From NCBI RefSeq assembly GCF_016881005.1, contig NZ_JACOPV010000022.1:35229-99228 (forward strand): DNA of 64,000 nucleotides, given 5' to 3'. Source of the stretch: Pseudomonas arcuscaelestis (GTDB taxonomy: Bacteria; Pseudomonadota; Gammaproteobacteria; Pseudomonadales; Pseudomonadaceae). The translations under genes and the position numbers were made by a program. The notes beneath the pieces were generated by a model, which worked only from the letters and a program-made list of their open reading frames with translations, was not told the origin of the DNA and searched no databases. Below are positions 9,951-21,700 of the stretch, piece after piece. How positions within the stretch are numbered: the stretch's first letter is position 1; each line of letters begins with the position of its first letter.

Positions 9951-10739
9951 ATGCCGCAGGTCATGTCCTTGCTGTTGATGCTCGCCACGCTGTGGCTGGC
10001 GCCGTTGGCGCAGGCAATCGAGGTCGTCGAGGTCAAAGTCGGCGCTGCGCATTTCCCTCCCTATACCATGCGTCCCGAAAAGGGTGCTGACACGGGACTG
10101 TTGCCGCAACTGATCGAAGCGTTGAACAACGCTCAACAGCGTTACCACTTTGTGCTGGTACCAACTTCAATACCACGTCGATTTGGCGATTTTCGTCAAG
10201 GGCGTACCGATATGGCGATTTTCGAGAACCCAGAGTGGGGTTGGCAGGAGATCGACCACGAAGCAGTCGACATGGGGCTTGAAGATGCCGAGATATTCGT
10301 CACTCATGTTCAAGCGGACCGTGATGAGGGTTATTTTGCCAATCTCACGGGCAAGCGCCTGGCCCTGTACAGCGGTTATCACTATGCCTTTGCAGGTTTC
10401 AATCCCGATCCGCAGTACCTGGCCGAACGGTACAACGCAACGTTGACCTACTCACACGACAGCAACTTGCTGATGGTTCAGCGCGGCCGGGCAGATGTTG
10501 CCCTGGTGACCCGTTCCTACCTCAGCGAATTTCTCCAGCGTAATCCAGGCAGCGTTGGGCAATTGCTTACTTCTGAACGGGTTGATCAGGTCTACCGCCA
10601 CTACGCTTTGTTACGTCCCGGTGCGCCGATCAATGCGGCGCGATTCGCCGAGTTGCTGCAGAAGTTATACGACAATGGTGAATTGCTGCGCATTTTTCAG
10701 CCCTATCGCATCAGCGTAACCTCGCCCCTGGCAAACTAA
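9951..10739 (+). CDS. Periplasmic solute-binding protein family 3-like
   Basis: The product is about 262 residues with a signal peptide (hydrophobic core MSLLLMLATLWLAPLAQA) and a mature part of the bacterial extracellular solute-binding family 3 type, with VKVGAAHFPPYTM at the start and GRADVALVTRSYL near the hinge. Possible earlier TTG starts exist at 9900 and 9936, and the ribosome binding site is weak for all of them. No permease or ATPase genes are adjacent, so it may work as a stand-alone sensor or with a distant transporter. Its stop codon overlaps the PvdS-type promoter of the next gene. Confidence 0.75.
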   Translation: MPQVMSLLLMLATLWLAPLAQAIEVVEVKVGAAHFPPYTMRPEKGADTGLLPQLIEALNNAQQRYHFVLVPTSIPRRFGDFRQGRTDMAIFENPEWGWQEIDHEAVDMGLEDAEIFVTHVQADRDEGYFANLTGKRLALYSGYHYAFAGFNPDPQYLAERYNATLTYSHDSNLLMVQRGRADVALVTRSYLSEFLQRNPGSVGQLLTSERVDQVYRHYALLRPGAPINAARFAELLQKLYDNGELLRIFQPYRISVTSPLAN

Positions 10740-10760
10740 ATTTGTGCACCCTGGCTACGT
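10737..10760 (+). promoter_or_regulatory. PvdS-type iron-starvation promoter box before the acetyltransferase
   Basis: TAAAT at 10737-10741, 16 bases, then CGT at 10758-10760 is an exact match to the core IS box recognised by PvdS-class sigma factors. The first three bases are also the stop codon of the upstream gene. The acetyltransferase start is 38 bases downstream. Confidence 0.75.
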
Positions 10761-10798
10761 TCTGAAGGTTAAGCCTCTTTCCTTTTCGAGCCCAGACC

Positions 10799-11809
10799 AT
10801 GCCCTTCGACATTGCTTCGCAAACGCTGCCATTACCCCGCTGGCACAGCCTGGAGGCCGATGAAAACGACGGTCGCCTGAGTCTTGAACTAGAGGGGCGC
10901 GCGCTGATACGCGTGCGATTGGTGCGTGGCGACAGCCTGGACGTTCATCTTGAAGCGTGTGATCAAGAGCGGCTCCAGCAAGCACTATGGGCGGCATGTT
11001 ATTGGTTGTTTGCCCGCGATCCCGATTGCCAGCGTTTGACCTGGCACTTGAGTGCCGAGCCTGTTGAAGCGTTGGCAGATGGTCTGCTGATAGCGCAAGC
11101 CCAGGTGGGTGTGTACAGCTGTGAGAGGATGCAGTTCTGGCAACTGCCGCAGCCTTGGCTGTTGCGCGCAGTAAGCCATGTGTACCCGCAGCAGATGCAG
11201 CTCACCGAGGGCAAGCGGCATCCGCGTCGCGCACCCAAGCCGCGCGGGGAGGTGTACCGACGATTTGACCTACGCCTGGGCGTCTGGGTGTCATTGCGCG
11301 CCGTGGACATCGAGTCCGATCTAGAGCGGTTCAACCGTTGGCAGAACAATCCACGCGTACTGAATTTCTGGCAGGAAGGTGGCAGTCTTGAGCAGCACCG
11401 GGCCTACCTGAGCAAGCTGCAAGCCGATCCGCACAGCCTGACCTTGATAGGTTGCTTCGACGATCAGCCATTTGCCTATTTCGAAGCCTATTGGGCCAAG
11501 GAAGATCGTATCGCGCCGTTCTATGCGGTTGATGATTACGATCGAGGCATTCACATGCTTGTGGGTGAAGAACATCACCGCGGCCCGCACAAAGTCGCGA
11601 GCTGGATGTCGGCACTGGTGCACTACTTGTTTCTCGATGACCCGCGCACTCAGCGAGTGGTGGCCGAACCGCGTGCCGACAACAGCAAGATGATCGGCTA
11701 CCTGCAAGCGCGGCGTTTCTACCGTGAAAAGGAATTCGACTTTCCACACAAGCGTGCGGCACTGATGGTGCTAGGGCGAGAGCAATTCTTCGAACCTTGC
11801 GAACTCTGA
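10799..11809 (+). CDS. Siderophore-type N-acetyltransferase (IucB/PvdYII-like)
   Basis: The product is 336 residues with no signal peptide. The C-terminal half (about 150-330) is a GNAT domain of the siderophore-biosynthesis acyltransferase class seen in aerobactin IucB, with the typical stretches RFNRWQNNPRVLNFWQE, GIHMLVGEEHHRGPH and RVVAEPRADNSKMIGYL. The N-terminal half is a poorly conserved extension found in this class. These enzymes acylate hydroxylated side-chain amines, and PvdYII acetylates N5-hydroxyornithine. A PvdS-type box precedes it and pvdS is next door, supporting a pyoverdine role. The hydroxyornithine substrate is inference; no hydroxylase gene is in the window. Confidence 0.8.
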   Translation: MPFDIASQTLPLPRWHSLEADENDGRLSLELEGRALIRVRLVRGDSLDVHLEACDQERLQQALWAACYWLFARDPDCQRLTWHLSAEPVEALADGLLIAQAQVGVYSCERMQFWQLPQPWLLRAVSHVYPQQMQLTEGKRHPRRAPKPRGEVYRRFDLRLGVWVSLRAVDIESDLERFNRWQNNPRVLNFWQEGGSLEQHRAYLSKLQADPHSLTLIGCFDDQPFAYFEAYWAKEDRIAPFYAVDDYDRGIHMLVGEEHHRGPHKVASWMSALVHYLFLDDPRTQRVVAEPRADNSKMIGYLQARRFYREKEFDFPHKRAALMVLGREQFFEPCEL

Positions 11810-11820
11810 ACTTCACCATT

Positions 11821-11856
11821 CAAGCTGCGAGTTGACCACGCCCAACTTGCAGCTTG
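11821..11856. terminator. Hairpin between convergent acetyltransferase and pvdS genes
   Basis: CAAGCTGCGAGTTG pairs with CAACTTGCAGCTTG over 14 positions with one G-T pair around an 8-base loop. It lies 12 bases from each of the two converging genes. There is no clear T tract. The sequence resembles part of the large hairpin between sucB and lpdG, so it may belong to a repeat family. Confidence 0.6.
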
Positions 11857-11867
11857 CCGCTTGCCGC

Positions 11868-12398
11868 TCAAGTCCGTCGATTGGACACTTTGCGGCAATG
11901 CACCAGGGCATCGCGAATCATAAAGTTGACCAGGGTTGGGGAGACGCCCAACTCTTTGGCAATGTCCTTCTGCGCCACCCCATGCAGACGGTACATCTCA
12001 AACGCATAGCGAGTACGTTCCGGTAGTTCGTTCAGTGCGTCGGCAATGTTTTCCAAGGTGGCGAAATTCATGTGCGTGGCTTCGGGCGAGGCACCCTGGA
12101 TCACCACATTCAGGCCTTCTTCCTCGCTACCGGAGTACCTGAGCTCCATGGACTGCTTGCGATAGTGATCAATCGCAAGGTTACGTACGATCTGGAACAG
12201 GTAGCTCAGTTGGGCCTTGAACGAGGAAGTAATCTGCGGCGCTGAACTGAGCCGGAAGAAGGCGTCCTGCACCACGTCTTCAGCGCGGGAGCGGCAGCCG
12301 GTGATGCGAGCGGCGATCTTGACCAGAATACTGCGGTTGTCGACAAACGCCTGGAGTAACGGTGAATCGCACTTACTTGTGGATTGTTGTTCCGCCAT
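11868..12398 (-). CDS. pvdS: PvdS/PfrI, ECF iron-starvation sigma factor
   Basis: The product is 176 residues. Sigma region 2 spans about residues 10-75 (ARITGCRSRAEDVVQDAFFR, AQLSYLFQIVRNLAIDHYRK) and region 4 about 115-170 (RTRYAFEMYRLHGVAQKDIA, GVSPTLVNFMIRDALVHCRK). This pattern is strongly conserved in PvdS, PfrI and PbrA, which direct RNA polymerase to pyoverdine promoters. ATG at 12398 has AAGGTGA just upstream and was preferred to GTG at 12407. A Fur box lies about 80 bases upstream. The anti-sigma FpvR is not in the window. Confidence 0.95.
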   Translation of the reverse strand: MAEQQSTSKCDSPLLQAFVDNRSILVKIAARITGCRSRAEDVVQDAFFRLSSAPQITSSFKAQLSYLFQIVRNLAIDHYRKQSMELRYSGSEEEGLNVVIQGASPEATHMNFATLENIADALNELPERTRYAFEMYRLHGVAQKDIAKELGVSPTLVNFMIRDALVHCRKVSNRRT

Positions 12399-12474
12399 GG
12401 AAATCACCTTAGCTCTAAGAGGGAGGGGGAGCGCTCCTGTTGGGGAGGCTTCCTACGACGAGCGACAAATTATT

Positions 12475-12493
12475 CTTAATGATAATTATTGTC
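12475..12493 (-). promoter_or_regulatory. Fur box upstream of pvdS
   Basis: CTTAATGATAATTATTGTC matches the 19-base Fur consensus GATAATGATAATCATTATC at 15 positions. It lies 77 bases before the pvdS start, where Fur repression of pvdS-type genes by iron is well established. The same gap carries the pvdL promoter about 110 bases further on. Confidence 0.8.
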
Positions 12494-12599
12494 AAATGAG
12501 AAAAGTAATGTATATGCGGATATTTTGGTTATAAGCCGCAAAGTGTGATTGGCTTCAAAACCCCTCGGCCAAGCCCATTTGCTCGAAGCTGTCAGTCGC

Positions 12600-12623
12600 T
12601 AATTATTTGCCCGTTCCATCCGT
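12600..12623 (+). promoter_or_regulatory. Probable PvdS-type promoter box of pvdL (variant -35)
   Basis: TAATT at 12600-12604, 16 bases, then CGT at 12621-12623 differs from the TAAAT-N16-CGT core at one base. It lies 110 bases before the pvdL ATG. The position and exact spacing support it; the variant base lowers confidence. Confidence 0.5.
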
Positions 12624-12733
12624 TCCTCTGTGTACATCCCTGGGCGCTCGGCAAGCGCTTGGTGCTGCCGCTGAGCCGGTGCGCATCACTGCCGAGCCCT
12701 GATTTAACGCACAGACTCTGGCAGGAACCTCCC

Positions 12734-15700
12734 ATGACGGACGCCTTCGAACTCCCGGTTACGCTGGTCCAGGCATTGGCACAGCGCGCTGCGCAAACGC
12801 CGCAGCGAGTTGCCTTGCGCTTTCTGGCCGACGACCCGCAACAGGAGGCCGTGCTGGATTATCGGGAGCTGGACTTGCGTGCGCGAACCATCGCCGCAGC
12901 ACTGCAGGCACGTACCGACTTCGGTGACCGCGCTGTGCTGTTGTTCCCCAGCGGCCCGGATTACGTGGCGGCTTTTTTCGGCTGCCTGTATGCCGGCGTG
13001 ATTGCGGTGCCGGCCTATCCGCCGGAGTCCTCGCGCCGTCATCACCAGGAGCGCCTGTTGTCGATTATCGACGATGCCCAGCCGCGCTTGCTGCTGACCT
13101 CCAGCGCCTTGCAGGACAGCCTGCAGGCATTGGAGGTGCTGAGTGAGGCAGCAGCACCGCAGTTGCTGGCAACCGATCGCCTGCCGGCAAACCTCGCCGA
13201 CGCCTGGCAAGTACCCGCGCTCCAGGCGAACGACATCGCTTTCCTGCAGTACACCTCAGGCTCCACGGCATTGCCCAAGGGTGTGCAGGTTAGCCACGGC
13301 AACCTGGTGGCAAACGAGGTACTGATTCGCCAGGGCTTTGGTATTGATCTGAACCCTGATGATGTAATCGTTAGTTGGTTGCCGCTTTACCACGACATGG
13401 GCCTGATCGGTGGCTTGCTGCAGCCCATCTTCAGTGGGGTGCCTTGTGTGCTGATGGCGCCAGCCTATTTCCTTGCTCGACCGCAACGCTGGCTGCAGGC
13501 GATCAGTGATCATGGTGGCACCATCAGTGGTGGGCCCGATTTCGCCTATCGCCTGTGCAGCGAACGTGTCAGTGGTGCAGCCTTGGCCAATCTCGACCTC
13601 AGTCGCTGGCGGGTGGCGTACTCCGGGTCTGAGCCGATCCGCCAGGACAGCCTGCAGGCGTTTGCAGACAGATTTTCCAGCTGTGGCTTCAATGCCCAGA
13701 GCTTCTTTGCCAGCTATGGCCTGGCTGAGGCGACGCTGTTTGTCAGTGGCAGTAGCCGTGGCCAGGGAATTGGCGCGGTGAGCCTGGATGCCGCGGCGCT
13801 GGCGCGCAACTGTGCCGAGCCTGGCAACGACACGATGCAGATGAGCTGTGGGCGCAGCCAGCCGGAGCATGATGTGCAGATCGTCGATCCACAGCAGCTC
13901 ACGGTGCTGGACGACAACCGCGTTGGCGAGATCTGGGCCCGTGGCCCGAGCATTGCCAGCGGCTACTGGCGCAACCCACAAGCGACGGCGCGTACTTTTG
14001 TCGAGCACGGCGGGCATACCTGGCTGCGTACCGGCGACCTGGGTTTTTTGCGGGGGGGAGAGCTGTTTGTAACCGGCCGCCTCAAGGACCTGCTGATTGT
14101 GCGTGGGCACAACCTCTACCCGCAGGACCTGGAAAAAACACTGGAGCGGGAAGTGCAGGTACTGCGCAAGGGGCGGGTGGCGGTGTTTGCCGTCGACAAC
14201 CTGGGTGAGGAAGGTATCGGTGTTGCCGTCGAAGTCAGTCGCAATGTGCAAAAGACCACCACAGCACAGGGGCTGATCAACACCCTGCGCCAAGTGGTAG
14301 CCGACGCCTGTCAGCAAGCCCCGGCGGTGGTCTTGCTGCTCAATCCCGGCGCCTTGCCCAAGACCTCCAGCGGTAAGTTGCAGCGCTCGGCTTGTCGCAT
14401 GCGAATGGACGACGGCAGCCTGGATTGTTATGCGCGCTTCCCTGAAACGCAGCCTGCGCCTGCGCCTGCGCTTGGCGCAGGCGTTCACGGGTCCCGGCTG
14501 CAGGGCTTGATTGCACGAGCGTGGTGCGAACACTTGGGTGTTGAACAGGTGGCGCAGGACGATCACTTCTTTCTGCTCGGCGGCAACTCGATTTCCGCCA
14601 CTCAGCTAACTGCACAGCTGGTGGATGAACTGGGATTGCAACTGAGCGTGCAGTTGCTGTTCGAGTGCCCACAACTGGATAACTTCTGCAGCGCTGTGGC
14701 TGCACTGCAAAAGCAGGGGGGCGCGACACCTGGCGCCATCGAGCATCTTGATCGGGGCCAGGCGTGGCCACAGTCCCTGGCACAGCATCGCATGTGGCTG
14801 CTCTGGCAAATGGATATGCATAGCGCCGCCTATAACATTCCAGGGGCTCTGCGACTGCGCGGTGAGCTTGATCATGCCGCTGTGCAGTCGAGCTTCCAGT
14901 CACTGGTGGAGCGGCACGAGTCGCTGCGCACCGTATTCAGCGAGGTCGACGGGCAGGCGCTGCAGCAGGTGCTACCGGTGCTTGCACTCGACGTGCAGCA
15001 TCTGGACTTGAGCGCGCTTGAGCGCGACCAAGTCATGCTTCGGCGCGAAGCCGAAGCACAGCAGCCGTTCGATCTGCAAACCGGCCCCTTACTGCGCGTG
15101 ACCCTGGTGCGTCTGGCAGATGAGGAACATCAACTGTGGGTCACCTTGCACCATATTGTTACCGATGGCTGGTCGATGAACATTCTCATCGATGAGTTCT
15201 CGCGCCTGTACGCCGCGCACAGCCAGGGGCAGCAAGCTGAGCTGCCAGCGCTGAGGCTGGATTATCTCGACTATGGCAATTGGCATCGGCAGTGGCTGGT
15301 GGAGGGAGAGGCGGCGCGGCAACTGAATTACTGGAGAGCTCAGTTGGGCGGTGAGCAGCCTGTGCTCGATCTGCCCATCGATCATCCCCGCTCGAACCAA
15401 CAGCGCAAGTTGGCCGAGCGCCTGAGCCTGCGCGTGCCAGCGGCGTTAAGTGAGGCACTGCGCAATACCGCCCGTCAGCATGACAGCACGTTGTTTATGA
15501 TCTTGCTGGCCGGTTTCCAGAGCCTGCTGCATCGCTACAGCGGACAGCGCGATATTCGCGTCGGGGTGCCCAATGCCAACCGGGCGCGACTGGAAACCCA
15601 CAGCCTGGTTGGGTTTTTCATCAACACCCAAGTATTGCGAGCCGAGTTGAATTCGCGCATGCCGTTCACCGAACTGCTGGCGCAGGTGCGCGAGACCACG

Positions 15701-18700
15701 GTGCAGGCCCAGGCCCATCAGGACCTGCCGTTCGAGCAACTGCTCGCAGCCTTCCCCGAGGCCCGTGAGCAAGGCTTGTTCCAGGTCATGTTCAACCACC
15801 AGCAACGTGACCTCGGCGCGTTGCGACGTCTACCAGGGCTGCTCGCTGAAGAACTGCCATGGCACAGCCGCGAGGCCAAGTTCGATCTGCAACTGCACAG
15901 CGAGGAAGATCACCAGGGGCGCCTGTCGCTGTCCTTCGACTACGCCAGTGAGTTGTTCGATGCTGACAGCGTGCAGCGTTTGGCAGCGCACCTGATCAGC
16001 TTGCTGGAGCAAGTGTGCGCAGCGCCGACCCTGACCATTGGCGACGTGCAGCTGCTCGATGCGCAAGGTCGCGAGCAGCTTCTAAAGTGGGGGCAGGCTC
16101 CGGCGCCGGCGGTACAACAGTGGGTGGTGGAACAGCTCAACGAGCAAGCCCGCACGACACCGCAGCGCGTTGCCCTGGTGTGGGACGGCGGCAGTCTCGA
16201 CTATGCCGGCCTGCACCAGCAGGCCAATAGGCTGGCGCATTATTTGCGCGACAAAGGGGTCGGTCCGGATGTGTGCGTGGCGATTGCGGCTGAGCGTTCG
16301 CCGCAATTGCTCATTGGTATCCTGGCCATTCTCAAGGCGGGCGGTGCTTATGTGCCGTTGGATGTCGACTATCCGCCGGAGCGCCTGGCGTACATGCTTG
16401 CCGACTGCGGTGCCGGCTTGTTGCTCAGCCATAGCGATATGCTGCAGCGCTTACCGCACGTAGCAGGCGTCAGCATCCTTGCCATGGATCAGCTCAAACT
16501 CGATAGCTGGCCGTGCCAACCCCCGGGCCTGCACCTGCATGCCGAGAACCTCGCCTATGTGATTTACACCTCAGGCTCCACCGGACAGCCCAAGGGCGTG
16601 GGCAACACCCATGCAGCATTGGCTGAACGCCTGCACTGGATGCAGCAACGCTATGGGTTGGATGAAACCGATGTGCTGATGCAGAAAGCACCCATCAGTT
16701 TTGATGTGTCAGTCTGGGAATGCTTCTGGCCATTGGTCAATGGCTGCAGGCTGGTGCTGGCAGGTCCCGGTGAACACCGTGACCCGCAACGAATCGCGGC
16801 CTTGGTGCGTGAGCATGGCGTGACCACGTTGCACTTTGTTCCCGCCTTGCTGCAGGTGTTCATTCAAGAACCGCTGGCGGCCGCTTGCACTAGTCTGCGC
16901 CGATTGTTCTCCGGTGGTGAGGCGCTGTCTGGCGCCCTGCGCGACCGCGTGCTGCAGGTATTGCCAGAGGCAGCGCTGGATAATCGCTATGGCCCGACCG
17001 AAACGGCAATCAACGTTACTCATTGGCAGTGCAGCCAAGCCGATGGCGCACGGTCACCGATTGGGCGCCCGTTGGCCAACGTCGTGTGCCGGGTTATGGA
17101 TGAGCAACTGCAACTCAGCGCCCCCGGCGTACCAGGCGAGTTGTACCTGGGCGGGGCGGGGCTGGCGCGAGGTTACCTTGCAAGGCCTGGGCTCACCGCC
17201 GAACGTTTCGTGCCGCAACCGGATGGGGATGGTCAACGGCTCTACCGCAGTGGCGACCGGGCACGTTGGGTGGCGTCACTGGGCGTCCTGGAGTACCTGG
17301 GTCGCCTTGATCAGCAAGTGAAATTGCGCGGTTTTCGTGTAGAGCCTGAGGAAGTCGAGGCCTGTCTGTTGGGGCAGCCGGGCGTGGACCAGGCTGTGGT
17401 TGTGATTCGTCAGACCGCTGCCGGCGCGCAGTTGGTGGGCTACTACAGTGGCAGTGAAAACAACGCCGGGCTGTTGACTGCGTTGGCCGAGCAACTGCCG
17501 TCCTACATGGTTCCGGCGTTGCTGATGCATATCGTCCAGATGCCCCTTGGCCCAAGTGGTAAGGTCGAGCGCAAGGCGCTGCCAGAGCCGGTCTGGGTCA
17601 CTGGCGAGCATATCGAACCGCGCACTGCACTGGAGCAGCAGATAGCCGCGATCTGGCGTGAAGTATTGGGGGTGCAGCAGGTCGGTCTGCAAGACGACTT
17701 CTTTGCCCTGGGTGGGCACTCGTTGCTGGCTACGCAGATCATTTCCCGCACGCGTCAGGCCTGCAACGTCGAATTGCCGTTGCGGGTGCTGTTCGAGGCC
17801 AGTCAGTTGCGTGCATTTGCAGGCGAGATCGACGCCATCCAACGTAGCGGCTCACACAACCTGCAAGGCGCAATTGCTCGCGTTGATCGTCGCCAGGCAG
17901 TACCGCTTTCGTATTCCCAGCAGCGCATGTGGTTCCTCTGGCAGATGGAACCGGACAGCCCGGCCTACAACGTTGGCGGCATGGCGCGGTTGGGTGGCGT
18001 GCTGGATGTCAGTCGCTTCGAGCAGGCGCTGCAATCGTTGATCGTACGCCATGAAACCCTGCGCACCACTTTTCCGAGCATCGACGGGGTGCCGTACCAG
18101 TGTGTACACCGCGACAGTCAAGTGCAGATGGACTGGCAGGATTTTTCTGCGCACAGCCCGGCAGAGCGTGAATCGCTTCTACAAGCATTCGCTGACCAGC
18201 AAGCGCACCAGCCGTTCGATCTGGAACGCGGCCCGCTGCTGCGAGCCTGCCTGGCCAAGGCCGGTGAGCAAGAACACTACTTTGTGTTGACCCTGCACCA
18301 TATCGTTACCGAAGGCTGGGCCATGGACATCTTTGCCCGCGAACTGGGCGAACTGTATGAGGCGTATGTCGATGAACGCGAGTCACCGTTGCAGGCGTTG
18401 CCGGTGCAATACCTGGACTACAGCGTCTGGCAGCGCCAATGGCTCGAAGGCGGGGAGGGGCAACGCCAGCTGGATTACTGGAAGACCAAGCTGGGCGCAG
18501 AGCATCCGGTATTGGAGCTGCCCACGGACCGCCCTCGGCCAGCGGTGCAGAGCCACCGTGGTGAACTGTATCGCTTTGACCTGAGCCCGCACCTGGCCGC
18601 GCAGGTACGTCAGTTCAATGCCGAGCGCGGCCTGACGCTGTTCATGACCATGACCGCGACCTTGGCAGTGCTGCTCTATCGTTACAGTGCCCAGCAAGAC

Positions 18701-21700
18701 CTGCGTATTGGCGCGCCAGTGGCCAACCGAATTCGTCCGGAGAGCGAAGGGCTGATCGGTGCCTTCCTCAATACTCAAGTATTGCGTTGCCAGCTCGATG
18801 GGCACATGCGCGTCAGCGAACTGATCGACCAGGTGCGTCAGACGGTGATTGAAGGCCAGTCTCACCAGGACTTGCCGTTCGATCAACTGGTCGAAGCACT
18901 ACAGCCTGCTCGCAGTACTGCCTACAACCCATTGTTCCAGGTGATGTGCAACGTTCAGCGCTGGGAGTTCCAGCAGAGCCGGCAATTGTCGGGTATGCAG
19001 GTGGATTACCTGGTCAATGATGCACGGGCAACCAAGTTCGATCTCAACCTCGAAGTCACCGACCTGGACCGTCGTCTGGGCTGCTGCCTGACCTACAGCT
19101 GCGACCTGTTTGATGAGCCACGTATCGCCATGATGGCTGAGCATTGGCAGAACCTGCTGGCGGCAATGCTGGATAACCCAGAGCAATACCTGTGCGAGTT
19201 GCCGATGTTGGCCAGCGGCGAGCAACACGCATTGCGAGCAAGCCTTGAAGGAGACCTTAAGGCGGACCTCAGCCAGACCATCGAAAGCTTGTTCAGCGCC
19301 CAGGCGTTGCGCGAACCGCAAGCCATTGCCCTGACTTTTGCTGGCGAGCATTTGAGTTACGCCGAACTGGATGCCCGATCCAATCAGTTGGCTCGGGTGC
19401 TGCGTGAGCGTGGTGTCGGTGCGCAGGTGCGCGTCGGCCTGGCACTGGAGCGCTCACTGGAAATGGTGGTGGGCCTCCTGGCGATTCTCAAGGCCGGGGG
19501 TGCCTACGTGCCGCTGGACCCGGAGTATCCGCCGGAACGTTTGCTTTACATGATCGAAGACAGCGGCATCAACGTGTTGCTGGGGCAGCGCAGTCTTTTC
19601 GAGGCATTGGGCGAATTGCCCGCCGGGCTTGGCTGCTGGTGCCTGGAAGATGAGGCGGCGACCCTGGCTGAGGTCAGTCGTGAGCCGCTGCGCGCCACCA
19701 GCCTGCCGGGGCATCAGGCCTACCTGATATACACCTCAGGTTCCACCGGCAAGCCCAAAGGCGTAGTCGTCAGCCGGGGTGAGATCGCCATGCATTGCCA
19801 AGCGGTGATCAACGACTTCGGCATGCGCAGCGATGACTGTGAACTGCATTTCTATTCAATCAACTTTGACGCTGCCACGGAGCGCCTGCTGGTGCCATTG
19901 TTATGCGGTGCGCGGGTGGTATTGCGGGCGCAGGGGCAATGGGACGCGCAAGAGATCTGCTCGTTGATTCGTGAGCAGCAGGTATCGATTCTTGGTCTTA
20001 CCCCAAGCTACGGCAGTCAATTGGCCCAGTGGCTGGCCAGTCGCAACGAAACCCTGGCGGTGCGCATGTGCATCACCGGTGGCGAAGCACTGACCGGCGA
20101 GCACCTGCAGCGGATTCGCCAGGCGTTTACGCCACAGCAGTTTTTCAACGCCTACGGGCCAACCGAAACCGTGGTAATGCCCCTGGCGTGCCTGGCACCT
20201 GATCAGCTGCCAGCTGGGCTTGCCAGTGTGCCGATTGGTCGCGTGGTCGGTGCCCGGGTGGCGTACATTCTCGATGCCGATCTGGCCTTGCTGCCCCAGG
20301 GCGGCATTGGTGAGCTGTATGTCGGTGGCGCCGGTCTGGCCCAGGGCTACCATGCACGTCCCGGGCTGAGCGCAGAACGCTTTGTCGCCGACCCGTTCGC
20401 TGCTGATGGTGGACGTCTGTACCGTACAGGTGATCTGGTTCGTCAGGGTGCCGATGGGCTGGTCGAGTACATGGGCCGTATCGACCATCAGGTGAAGATT
20501 CGCGGCTTCCGCATCGAACTGGGCGAAATCGAAACGCGACTGCTGGAGTATCCGGCGATCCGCGAGGCAGTGGTGCTGGCGCTGGACACGGCCGCAGGTA
20601 AGCAACTGGCTGCCTACCTGGTCTGCGATCAGGCGCTGGCCGATGCTGCCACACAGGTTGCACTGCGTGATGCACTCAAGGCACATCTACGTGTGCACCT
20701 CCCGGACTACATGGTGCCAACCCACCTGATGTTGCTTGAGCAGATGCCCTTGATGGGCAATGGCAAGCTCGACCGAAGCGCACTACCGCCAGCGGATCTG
20801 GAGCAAGCGCGTGAGCACTACCAGGCACCGCGCAGTGAGCTGCAATTACAGTTGGCCAATCTCTGGCAGGATGTCCTGAATGTGCAACGCGTCGGCCTAC
20901 AGGACAATTTCTTCGAGCTGGGAGGTGACTCTATCCTGTCGATCCAGGTGGTCAGTCGCGCGCGTCAGTTGGGGCTGCATTTCACCCCGCGTGACCTGTT
21001 CCAGCACCAGACAGTCCAGACCTTGGCCACGGTGGTTCGGCGCAGTGACGATAGCCAGGTCGATCAAGGCCCCTTGAGCGGTCGTGCGGCGTTGACACCC
21101 ATCCAGCAGTGGTTCTTCGACAGCGATGTGGCGCAACCGCAGCACTGGAACCAGGCGGTGTTGCTGGCACCGACCGAGCGTCTGCTAGCCAGGTTGCTGG
21201 AGCAGACCTTGCAGCGACTGGTCGAGCATCACGATGCATTGCGCTTGCGCTTCACTGCGCTGGAAGGCCAATGGCAGGGCGACTACGTGCAGGGCGGCAG
21301 CCGCGAATTGCTCTGGCAGGTATCGGTGAGCAGTTTTGCCGAATGCCAGGCGTTGTACAGCGATGTTCAGCGCAGCCTCGACCTGCATAACGGGCCGCTG
21401 CTGAGGGCCTTACTGGTTGAAGACAGCAGCGGCGAACAGCCTTTGCTGCTGGCAATACATCACTTGGTGGTCGACGGTGTGTCGTGGCGGGTACTGCTGG
21501 AAGATGTGCAGGCGCTGTATCGCGGGGAGACGCTGGCGCCCAAGACCCGCGCCATGAGTGATTGGGCCGCGCGTCTGCAGACGTACGCCAGCAGTGACTC
21601 CCTGCGTGATGAGCAAAGCTGGTGGCAGCGCCAACTGGGCGCGGCCCACCTGGAGCTGCCGTGCGACCACCCACAAGGGGCGAACCTGCACAAGCAGGCC

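Noticed and set aside
12407..12407. GTG start three codons upstream for pvdS
   Set aside because: ATG at 12398 has a well-spaced AAGGTGA and matches the start of PvdS homologues.
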